From assembly GCA_013368315.1 (NCBI GenBank), contig JAACJM010000273.1:43768-107767 (forward strand): a stretch of DNA of 64,000 bases. The letters run 5' to 3'. Under the pieces are notes generated by a model. That model was not told the origin of the DNA. It worked only from the letters and a program-made list of their open reading frames with translations, and did not search any database. Each line of letters opens with the position of its first letter. Within the stretch, counting starts at the first letter, position 1. Positions 10,446 to 20,239 of this stretch are shown here, piece by piece. The stretch comes from Tetrapyrgos nigripes (taxonomy: Eukaryota; Basidiomycota; Agaricomycetes; Agaricales; Campanellaceae). Both the position numbers and the translations under genes were made by a program.

Positions 10446-11334
10446 TGCACCGCCCACCCGACGTCGTCCAACAGCCCAGCTTCAACGACCACAGACGGAA
10501 AGAAGTTATGTGATCTAACCCAACACTCCACGAATAAAGCCAAACTCCGTCATACGTCAACGTTGACCACCACCTAGTGGGGATGACAAGCTGACGACAA
10601 CGGCAACTGCGACAGCCTCCATCTCCCGTCCCCAAACCTCGTTACTCGTTACTCGCCGTCATTGCTTTCTCCTCAAAATCTCAGGAGAAAAAAAAAGGCA
10701 AGACGCAAACGCAACGAGGAAAAGAAAGAAAGAAAGCAAAGTAAAAGGGTCAAAGACGAAGGATGAAAAGGGTAAAAAGGTAAAAAGTCAAATAGGAAAA
10801 AAAACGAAGAAAGAGAACGAAACCCGGAAACCAGAAACCCAGAAAAAGGCCGTGAGCCTAACTCTCCCGACTGGCCAACTCCAGGGTCCAACTCGCAATA
10901 TCCAGATACGACGACAACGACAACATCAGACCAAATCCCATACCCACCTCCACCTCCAAAAGAAAGAAAAAACCGAGAACGAAAACCAAAAACCAAAAAC
11001 CAAACGCCCAACTCGCCAAATCCAAGGTCCCCCCCAAACCCATCCCCCATCCCCACCCCGTACCTGTCCAGCTCCAAAAGAAAGAGAAAACCGAGAACGA
11101 GGAGCCAGCACCAGAACGGAAAACGAGAAACCAAAAGCCAGAACAAAACACCCCACGTCTAACGTCTAACGTCTAACACCCAACACTCGGCGTCCACTCC
11201 GTCCATCCCGTCCCAAAACCAAAACCAAAACCAAAACCAAGAACAGAAAGCATAAAGGGTTACGAAAACACGAAAAGACAAAACCAAACCCCCCAAAAAC
11301 CATTAAGGAACAAAAACGAAAAAGACTCACCTAG
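10446..11334 (-). repeat. Low-complexity second copy of GH3 intron 5
   Basis: Follows the duplicated exon 5. On the minus strand it is an extremely pyrimidine/G-rich intron with GGTTTT repeats and TTTCTCTTTCTTTTGGAG motifs. The first copy of the same intron occupies about 11760-12324; related copies lie at 41053-42128, 24746-25159 and 28985-29170. Long open frames here are composition artefacts and do not encode a gene. Confidence 0.75.
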
Positions 11335-14076
11335 ATCATCTACCCTCTCCTTCGGAATCGTCCCATTCCTTACATACTCTGTTAAATTCCCTCCGAAATA
11401 AGAGTCTCCAGAGTCGAATGTGATGTCGCCAAGCATTGTCATCTGTGTCAGGTCAGCGGGAAGCAACGGTTTGGACGAGGGTATGCCCATTATGCCATGC
11501 TGTTAAGTTTTTCCTATCTCCTTCGTTTCCATCGAAATTGATGTAGTCTTCCCCAGAATCAGAGTTGATGAAGACGAGAGCAGCGTCTTTACGAGCGGCT
11601 TGGGAACGTAGGGAAGTGAGGCGCTAGGAGTGAAGTCGTCGAATTGCCAGTAGAAGAGGGTACCGATGGAGCGGTTGAAGAGGGCATGGTGTTGGAGGGC
11701 TTCGTAGGGGGAGATGAGGTAGGGGAACTGGGCGGTCAGGGGAACAAAACGCAAAACGCAAACGCGACGAGGAAAAGGAAGAAAGAAAGCAAAGTAAAAG
11801 GGTCAAAGACGAAGAATGAAAAAAGGTAAAAAGTCAAAGTCAAAGTCAAAGAAGAGAAAAACGAAGAAAGAGAACGAAACCAGAACCCAGAAACCCAGAA
11901 AAAAGCTGTAAGCCCAACTCGCCAAACCCAGCCAACCCCTATCCACTCACACCCATCAACACCCGGCTATTGGCTAACGTGGAAGAAGCAAGAAACCCAT
12001 ACCCCATACCCAGTTCCACCTCCGCCTCCAAAAGAAAGAGAAAACCGAAGACGTGAACGAAGAACGGAAAACGAGAAGCCAGAAGCCAGAAGCCAGCAAG
12101 CCAGAAACCAACGTTCTACGTCTAACACCTCCACCCCGTTGCGAAACCAACGAAACCACCCAAACACTAAACACCCACCATCCACCACCCAATACCTCCA
12201 ACCCGTCCCGAAACCAAAAAACCGAAAGCATAAAGAGAGAAACGAAAACGAAAACACGAAAACACAACCAAAAAACCCTCCAAAAAAACCAAGCCATTAA
12301 AGAACAAAAAAAAAAAAACTCACCCATATCATCAACCCTCTCCTCCGGAATCGTCCCATTCCTTACATACTCTGTTAAATTCCCTCCGAAATAAGAGTCT
12401 CCAGAGTCGAATGTAATGTCACCGGGCATTGTCATCTGTGTGAGCAACAAAGTTAGCGCCAGGTCGACGAAGACGAATATGAGAAGGGAGAGAAGGGAGT
12501 AAAACCAAGGAAGACGACCACGAAGAGGGAAGACGAAGAAGACTCACATCCAACCCTCCCTCAACACTCCCAAACGTACTCAACGTAGCTTGCCAATCCG
12601 ACATCATATACCCTCTGAACCCGTACTCTGATTTAAGCAACGCGTTGATGGTGGGTGAGTTTTCGCAGGCGTAGGTTGAGTTGATGGCGTCTGTGTATCA
12701 TAAGGAGATGCGCATCAGTGCTGGACTTGAGTATCAAGAACTGGGTGGGTGGAGGATCAACACGTACTATAACTACACATCACACTCCCCACACCAGCCA
12801 TAACACTCCTCAAAAACGGATGAGCATAAATCTCGTGTGTGGTTCGGGAATCGACAAAGGAAGAGGTGGTGGTTCGTTTGTGTTCTTGTTCGCTTTACAG
12901 AAGGGTTAGAGTCAGGTCACTCGGGATTGCAGAGAAGGAAACTCACTTGAACATAAAATGCTTTGCACAAGCTGTGATACCCGCCTGTTGCATACCCAAA
13001 ACCGTCTCATACGCAGCTTCGCCAGCCAAAAACGGATCAGCTCTGAAACCTTCCCAGTTTCTGCCTCCTTGGGCGACGCGGCCTGTATCACAACGCAAGT
13101 CAGCTTAGCAAGAAAGACACTACAAAAGAATCCACCTACCCATATTCATCATAGGCCCCAACGCAACATTAACCCCCTTACCCACATGTTCCCTCCCCAT
13201 CGCCAACCCCCTCTCCCTAATCAACCTCCTATTCCACGTACTAGCCGCCATCAAAGCCGTCGGAAACGCAGTCACATAATCTGCAAACCTCACACCCAAA
13301 AGTGAATCTTCCAAACACAACCCAGGAAAGCCCTTTGCTTCATTAGCAGGGATGTTTCCAACACAAAGTCCATTCTGCCATCCTACCCCAGTGGTGACGT
13401 TGACTTTTTCTTCGAGGGTGAAAGTGGATAAGAGGGATTTGGCTTTGGAGTAGGCGATGTCCCATGCGTCTTGGAAGGAGGGGATAGTAGGGGGGTTGGT
13501 ACCGGAAGTTGGGGAGGAAGAGTCGAAGACGGGAGGAGGGGAGAGAGGGTCGGTGGGGATGAAGATGGAGGAGATGGGTTGGTGGGATGGGATTGGGAAG
13601 GGGGTGAAGTTGAAGGGGACGATGGGGACGAGGTGACGGTTGACAGGGGCACCAAGTGGAGGGAAGGGGACGTCGGAGGAAGGGCTGGAGGGAGGTGCAG
13701 ATGCCGACGAGGGTACCGAAGACGACACGCTGGAAGCCGACGCAGGTGCAGATGCCGACGAAGGAGCCTCAGACGAGATAACGGTAGGCAAGCTGGAGGC
13801 CGACGCAGATGCAGATGCCGACGAGGAAGCCTCAGACGAGACAACGGTAGGCAAGCTGGAAGCCGACGCAGATGCAGAAGTCGGAATAGAAATAGACAAC
13901 GCTGCAGAGGACGACGCGCTGACTGCCGACGGCGACGACGAGGGCGGCAACACAGAGCTAATCACCGCCGACGAACTCGGCACTGCAGACGTTGAAGCAA
14001 CTCCTGACTCGGAACTCTGCGCAGACACAGCAGACACGGCTACTAGGCCAAAGCCAAAGCCCAGCGTTAACAACAT
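11335..14076 (-). pseudogene. GH3 beta-glucosidase, copy A, rearranged 3' half
   Basis: Predicted exons (minus) 14076-13140, 13082-12947, 12892-12768, 12690-12548, 12435-12325 splice in phase. They give a signal peptide (MLLTLGFGFGLVAVSAVSAQ), a Ser/Ala-rich linker to about residue 150, then GH3 motifs: [49 protein letters not shown], and MMSDWQAT holding the catalytic Asp. Secreted GH3 enzymes release glucose from cellobiose and related glucans. After exon 5 the gene breaks: the expected ILAAWYLAHQ exon is missing; a piece of exon 7 (AQFPYLISPYEALQH, about 11735-11455) follows, fused to a second copy of exon 5 (MTMLGDITFDSGDSYFGGNL, about 11440-11335) and of its intron. No C-terminal half is present, so the protein would lack the second GH3 domain. 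Confidence 0.85.
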
Positions 14077-14122
14077 CGTCGTCGGTCGTCGTGTCGTGTC
14101 TTCCTCGTTCCACTTTTTTTAA

Positions 14123-14130
14123 TTTATATA
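14123..14130 (-). promoter_or_regulatory. TATA box of GH3 copy A
   Basis: Minus-strand TATATAAA about 47-54 bp upstream of the GH3 start codon at 14076. The equivalent stretch in copy B (near 46110) has lost these bases, so the B promoter lacks the box. Confidence 0.55.
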
Positions 14131-15000
14131 CTAAACCCCAACCTACTACGTAACTCCATTCAATTGGTCATTGATCAAAGGTGGGGTTGACAGCTTTCTG
14201 ATCGGGTCCTAAGATCCGCCGCTCCGTATGGTAATCGTCCGAGATTACACCCGGTGGAGGTAGAGAGGGTGTTTATTCTTGAAACGTCAAACAACAACGT
14301 GAAATTCGAATTCGAAAAAGAAAACCTCCCCGTACATTCATCTGTGCATATGGTCTCCCTGTCCAAGTACTATGAACACCTTTGACAGCGCCTATGCAGT
14401 CCTAACGCCATCTTCACGTACACTACAAGGGTCCGATGGATACCAGTGTTTGAGCTCCCGACCCATGACCACCTTTGTGACCTCTCCACTCTGTCAAAGG
14501 TCCAAGGATAGCCAGGAACTTTTTCAAAGAGATCCCTTGATCACCGGATCCATCAGCCAAGAAATACTGCTACCTGCTTCTACGCAGAAGCAGCGGGCAC
14601 AGTCAATCGTCATTCAAAAGAAACGTTAACCAATATACCATCATGTGCTACGACGACGGACGTGCACTTTTTATACTCTACCCACGTTAGATGTAGCAAC
14701 TGTACATCGATGTCCATTGCACGCGTCCAAATGAACGTTCATCAATCGTTGTTCCAGAAATTCCAAAACTTCGTTCTGCCAGTACCAATACCTGTATCTG
14801 GAACTTGTCCAAGTATTCGCAGGCAAAGAGTGGCTCAGTCTGGCCAGATCGGGAACTTCATTTTTAGCTTGCCTGGGTCTTTGACGGCATATATACAGAT
14901 CATACTGCGCGAATTCTGATCCCTATCGAGGCTTGAATTGACTCGGACCGTTGACCGTTCAAGGGAATTATGTTCCTGTTATTGTTATTATATTTCAGCG

Positions 15001-15067
15001 CCTACATAGTACATATATAGACTACATAGTACATATATAGACTACATAGTACATATATAGACTACAT
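15001..15067. repeat. 20-bp tandem repeat, three units
   Basis: Unit ACTACATAGTACATATATAG repeated three times in the far upstream region of GH3 copy A. The aligned segment of copy B (about 47405-47430) has a single degenerate unit. A CCTCAG-rich microsatellite-like stretch follows at about 15130-15180. Confidence 0.9.
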
Positions 15068-15918
15068 GTACGTCCGTCTAGCTATGTAGCGTCAGCTCAT
15101 TACTTACTATGTAGTAGTCATGTATACAAGCTCAGACCTCAGGGCTCGGCCTCAGACCTCAGGCCTCAGAGGCCTCAGACTTGGATACAACAAGTATAAA
15201 AGTATACTCAATTTCAGAACCTTGAAACGAGTGTATATACATATCAACCCGCCGTGAACCGATGATGGAGATGGAGATGGATGTCTATGCACTCACTGTC
15301 CGAATACTGTCCGAATACTGAGACAAAGTAAGTTGCCACCGACACCGATGGGATCAATACCTATTGGATTCGCATTTGGACTTGGAGGCGCACCGGTACC
15401 GACTACCGACCGACTACTGACCGACCACTCATGACGCGTGACGAACGAAGCATAAGTACTAAGATAGATAGATAGATATGTAGAAATACACGCCATGGTC
15501 CTCTACGCACATACCGGGTACGGGTGTAATAGACGTTGTATATGACCTGCCAGTGGCCATAGGCCACATCATACACACATCTACTCTAAATCTATATATG
15601 ACATATGTATGTAGACGTTTAGGAGTTTAGGTTGGTTCAGAACTTGAGCCGTCTTAATGAAGCTAGCTACTAGTAGTGCTGCTATCATTGACAATTGTCC
15701 TATGGTTCTATGGGCGAGTCTATGTATGTATGAAACGGAAACCCGGGCCTACTTAGTAAGGCCCAAGTTCTAACATCCAGTGCCAGTTTACCGTTCATCG
15801 AGTTCATTGGCACCATCATATCATATCATATCATTTTGAGGATAGATGCTATAGCCTATAGTAGCTTACAGTCACCACAAAAATGTACAGAAGTAAACAT
15901 ACCCTTGTATGGTCCGTT

Positions 15919-16470
15919 TAAGGCTCCAACCAATTACATTACGATTACTCAAAATCCAGTAATTAATTGGAATTGGTAATTAATATATTAGTAATCGATT
16001 ATAATGAGTAATTAATTAGTTTCCCAACTCACTACAATGGCATGCCACAGGAGGTTGTTCTGGTGGTCCTAAAGTGCCATTATCCATGTCATTTGTGGTT
16101 TCAAGTTATTATCATAAGCTGGATGTGCCAATGTATAGTGATTGTACATCTATGGTCTGCCTTGTGATGACTAATTTCTATTTGTCATGTCTTTATCACA
16201 TGAAAGTTAGTAGTTATGATGAGCTTTGGCCTTTGTATGGTCAATCCTGCAGTGTGAAGAGTAAATTGTAGTATTATTAGATGACTACAAGTCAGTATGA
16301 AGTAGACTTGAGGCACTTGGCTGAGCCTTCTGCTACTCTGACCTGAAACTAATTAATTACTGATTACTACCAACTAATTACCCATTACTGGGTTTACCAT
16401 AATCTAATTGTAATTTTAATTGGATAAAACTGATTAAATCAGTAATTAATTGGAATTGGTTGGAGCCTTA
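15919..16470. mobile_element. 552-bp hAT-like MITE with 8-bp target duplication
   Basis: Perfect terminal inverted repeat TAAGGCTCCAACCAATT, flanked by direct repeats GGTCCGTT at 15911-15918 and 16471-16478. Subterminal TAATTAATTGGAATTGG motifs occur in both orientations. The interior has no transposase. An 8-bp duplication and a TAAGG start fit hAT-type non-autonomous elements; the superfamily is inferred. Confidence 0.88.
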
Positions 16471-16588
16471 GGTCCGTTTACACATATATTCCTCATTTAA
16501 AAAATGCCAGAATATATAAGTATTTATGACTATCGCGTGGTTTATAGACGGTTTATAGACGGTATACATTCCGCCGTTTTTTAGATGA

Positions 16589-16790
16589 GGGATATATGCG
16601 AAATCGAGGAATATATGCGAAAACGAAGCATATATGCGAAGACAAAGAATATATGTGAAGACAAAGAATATATGCGAAGATGAAGAATATATGCGAAAGT
16701 GAGGCATACATCCAAACATGAAGCATGTATTCGAAAGCGGGACACATATTTGAAAGAGAGGGACATATCTCAAAGCGAAGCAAATTTCTC
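16589..16790. repeat. 19-20-bp tandem array (ATATGCGAA core)
   Basis: About ten units of roughly GAATATATGCGAAGACAAA, diverging toward the right. It begins about 110 bp right of the MITE and lies between it and the small gene at 17099-17867. The long minus-strand open frames across it are produced by the periodicity and are not genes. Confidence 0.85.
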
Positions 16791-17098
16791 ATAGGGCTTG
16801 CATAGGATAGCACCAAAAGAAACCTTCCAATTACAATCATCGGCACAAATACAAACTTGCAGTACACTAGACTAATAGTAGTACTATGATATACAGTAGA
16901 CAGAGGTACAATGACAACGGCATGAAGAGCAACAGTGACAGCAATGAACTAAAGAGCAATGAACTATGAAGCAGAGAGCAGGAATCTATGTGAGGGAATG
17001 ATGTAAAAAAGAACAGAATGATGATAACACGATGCGAGCTCAGAACAGATGTAATAATTGATAAGTAGCAGAGCAGAGGATAAAGAGAGCGTACGAGT

Positions 17099-17867
17099 CT
17101 AGGTAGCAAGGGTAGCAGTAGGGGCAACAGCGTCATCGGCGGGAACAGCACCACCAGCACCACCAGCGGCATCACCAGCAGCACCAGCATCAGCTTCACC
17201 AGCAGCCGAGGCGGCGTCGTCATCCATGTCTTCATCCAAGTCGTCATCGGCGTCCTGGAACTCTCTCTGGAGCCTAGCCATCTCGGAGTCGGGATTGAGC
17301 GGCTGGTTTGAGCGACTGTCTCCAAAAATCTGCTTGTAGAGAATATCAGAAAGACAATCACGTCGAGATAAAGACCACGTACTTTGTCCAGAAAGAAAGC
17401 AGGGACTTGCGCCATTTTTCAGAGGAATGAACGTTGATGACGTCGAGGATATGATAGTAGAATTCTTCGAGGTTGAATGGACCGTCCTTAGCCCGCCATG
17501 ACGCTTGGGAGCATAGGGCAAAGCGAGTCTGAAAGAAAAAGAAAAGAAACATTAAAAAATGTAAAAAGAAAAAGACGTACTCCAGCTGCAAAGGTGTTTC
17601 CGAGACTACATCAGGTAAGCCGGCGTCTTCAATGTTATCATTAGAGTGTTTGGGAAGAGACTTGGGGATCCGGACGTATGGAAGTGAGTGCGAAATGGGT
17701 TCGGACGCGTTGGCTGAGGTTTTGCGATACGAAGAGCCGAGGAAGCGCAAAGGTTCCATAGAGAAGCCTGGCTTGGGCACAGGAACCTCTTCAGGGTCTG
17801 GAAAAAGATTTTCGTCGTCAGAGCTCGCTTCAGAGTCCGAAAAATCTTGCAGGACGTTGAAGACCAT
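17099..17867 (-). CDS. Hypothetical protein with acidic, Ala-rich C-terminus
   Basis: Family not recognised. The start MVFNVLQDFSDSEASSDDE at 17867 leads into an acidic and Pro-rich first exon. The middle exon (about 17528-17380) reads FALCSQASWRAKDG, FNLEEFYYHILDVINVH and SEKWRKSLLSFWTK. The last exon (17332-17099) reads QIFGDSRSNQPLNPDSEMARL then an Asp/Ala-rich tail ending in TLAT. Two introns of about 50 bp are needed. The canonical GTACGT donors (near 17580 and 17382) do not keep frame, whereas donors four bases later do and would give about 224 aa. Either weak donors are used or the gene carries small indels. Its acidity suggests a soluble protein; nothing supports a function. It sits between two AT-rich ATATGCGAA repeat tracts. 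Confidence 0.55.
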
Positions 17868-17929
17868 GATGCGACGTAGTGAGGATAACGTGTCTCGACG
17901 TGTGACTAAGTGAGTCCAACCGCACGGAC

Positions 17930-18250
17930 CGGTTACAGTGGGCCGGTATTCGGAAAGAATATATTCCTACATATGTACGGAATATTCTCCTGTTTTGAAT
18001 ACTTGCGAAAGCGCCCTAAGTAAGACCCAATTATCCCTAAAGTAAACCGTATATATCACTGATAAATACCCTCGTTTTCGTTAGATTCAAAAACAGCAGA
18101 ATATATGCGAATATATACTACCGCTTTTGAAAATATGCGAGAACGGGGATATACATACGGTACACTTGCACCAAATATTTCCCCGTTTTTAAAACGAGGA
18201 ATATATGGGCTCATATTCATCGTTTCTACATATATACTTTTGTCAATTTT
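17930..18250. repeat. Dispersed ATATGCGAA motifs upstream of the hypothetical gene
   Basis: Several imperfect copies of GAATATATGCGAA and ACGAGGAATATAT recall the 16589-16790 array, now on the other side of the gene. No gene is seen from here to 18600. Confidence 0.5.
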
Positions 18251-20239
18251 TGTAGTGCGTGACCATAACCTACTTATACCCTACGAGACTCGAGATGGAG
18301 ACTCGAAAAGGTGACACGACTTTGACCGTGAAAGACGAGCTCTCAGAGCGGCCAAGTATTAATATTAGCACCGGAACGGGAAACCTCTCAAGGTTGGTGT
18401 GCTCGCCTGCTGCATTGCGCAATCCTGTCCGTCTTGGTAACGTCTCAAACTGAGAAAGCATCCTTTGATTTTCGTAGAATAGAATATAAAATTACACATG
18501 CGTCACTGGGATCATGATCACGCTCTTAAGTGCGGAGTGCACTTTACTACCAAGTATCTTCCTACTTGGTAATATTATCTCCCCGAGCCTCTTTCCTTCC
18601 TTATCCGAATCCTAATCCAAGTCCGATACATAATACCCGGCTTCCAGGGACCAGAACTGTGACTGGATATTTATCAGGATCAGCATGAGACCAGTCCTCC
18701 AGACCCTCAAAAACAACCTCAACCCCACTTTGACTACCACTTTCCCTCGTCTTCGAGAACCAACTCTCGACATGACACAACCTCGCAATCGGAACTTCGC
18801 TCAGCATGTAGTGCATGTCGTACTGATATATGATCCTCAGCCGCTTCATCCCAACTCCTCCTCCTCCTCGTTGAGGCCGGGTGCGAGACAAAGCATCTGC
18901 AATCCTCCTATCCAGTTTGGCAATATACTTGTTATGTTGGGGAAATTGGTACCACTCTTTGTCTCTGCTGTAATAGTCGTAGAACTTGGGATCGCAAAAA
19001 TAAAAGCAAAGGTTGACAGTGACACCGTCATGATCACCACCGTGACTAGGACGGTCGTTCGCATACGAGTCCGAGTCCGAGTCCGAGTCCTGACCGTGAA
19101 GACTTGAATGGGCCGGCACAGCTGTCAGCGTCGCGTCGTTGACTTGTTCAGAAGAACTAGATGAGTCAGAAGCTTCCAAAAATCCAAATCCCCACAAAAT
19201 CGAACGAATCAAATGTCCCTGCTGGACACCCATATAATCGTCAGACTGTAGCCCTTTGAAGTTGAGGCTTTCTAGCTTTTTGAAACGCAACAAATGCAAA
19301 GGTGAAAAGTCGACTTCGGCCAAATCTTGATGTTCATTGGGGCCGAGCACTGTGCATGGGATAAAACGCAATGAATGACAGCTTTCAATGGAGGAGGAGG
19401 AGGATAAGCTCACAAGACGAGGGATCAATAGTCAAAATAGAGACATGGTCTGCGCACCTATTTAGGAGCTCTAGGTGATCCACGTCCGAAGGACATGTAT
19501 GCACCTCTAGTCGTGTTGTGGATAAATCAAAGTAACGAGCGTTGGAGAACAAGTTTAGGGTGTCCAGGTCATGCAGAATTAGGACCTGGCCTGGGAACCG
19601 ACGACTGGGGTCGGTGGGAAGACTGATACCATTAGGGCTACCATGTCCCTCCTGATCGTCAGCTTCAGAGACGGCGAAAGCTTGACTCAAGTCTTCCTCG
19701 AAAGAAACACCCAGAGAAAGCATGCGAAATCGATCAAGTTGATACAAAGGCTGAAACAATCCAAGGACAACTTTGGAAGACTGCATGTCACCACGCAGCG
19801 AGAAGGATTCGAGCATCTGATTCCTTCCGAGATACTCTGTCAGGCCATCGACGGTAGTAGGATCGATATCAATGTCCTCCAGGTCAATGTAAAGAGCTTC
19901 CAGTGACGTGAACGGTAGGCAACGGAAGAAGGTATTGTTATACGCCATTCTCAGAGCGTCTTTACGGTGACCCCAATAGCCAGCGTTGATTACAAGAGTT
20001 TGAACGAGTGGGAGAATGGCTGTAGATAGACGGGAACGAGAATTGCGATTGGCGACGTCAGTGGCCGTGACAGTGGTCCGATGCTCGAATGCTGCTTCCG
20101 AGTAGATCTGGTCTTTGAGGGAGTGAGAATCATAGCACGAGTCCTCGTCTTCAGAAACCGCCCCCGGTCCTACTAAGATGAACTGCAATCTCTCCAAAAA
20201 CGCTTTCACGCATCTTTCCTCATCGTCACTCTTCAGGAT

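Larger units (their letters stand above)
10446..15840. repeat. Segmental duplication copy A of the GH3 locus (partner 40082-48100)
   Basis: Collinear with copy B: GH3 introns and exons, the gene start, its upstream region (14130-15500) and about 340 bp of the ankyrin-gene 3' flank (15497-15835). Divergence from B is much larger than between copies B and C of the ankyrin unit, and many differences are CpG in A against TpG or CpA in B. Homology to the ankyrin flank fades at about 15835, so the ankyrin gene itself is absent here. Confidence 0.88.

Noticed and set aside
10673..11156. Long minus- and plus-strand open frames rich in Phe/Trp/Gly or Lys/Pro/Thr
   Set aside because: They are overlapping frames in low-complexity GH3 intron sequence, recur in copies B and D with shifted frames, and contain no domain.
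13471..14122. Plus-strand Arg- and Glu/Asp-rich frames opposite the GH3 gene
   Set aside because: They are antisense shadows of the Ser/Ala-rich linker of GH3 exon 1.
16468..16867. Overlapping minus-strand frames with periodic SHIFFVFAYI-like peptides
   Set aside because: The periodicity comes from the 19-20-bp tandem array; three frames are open at once.
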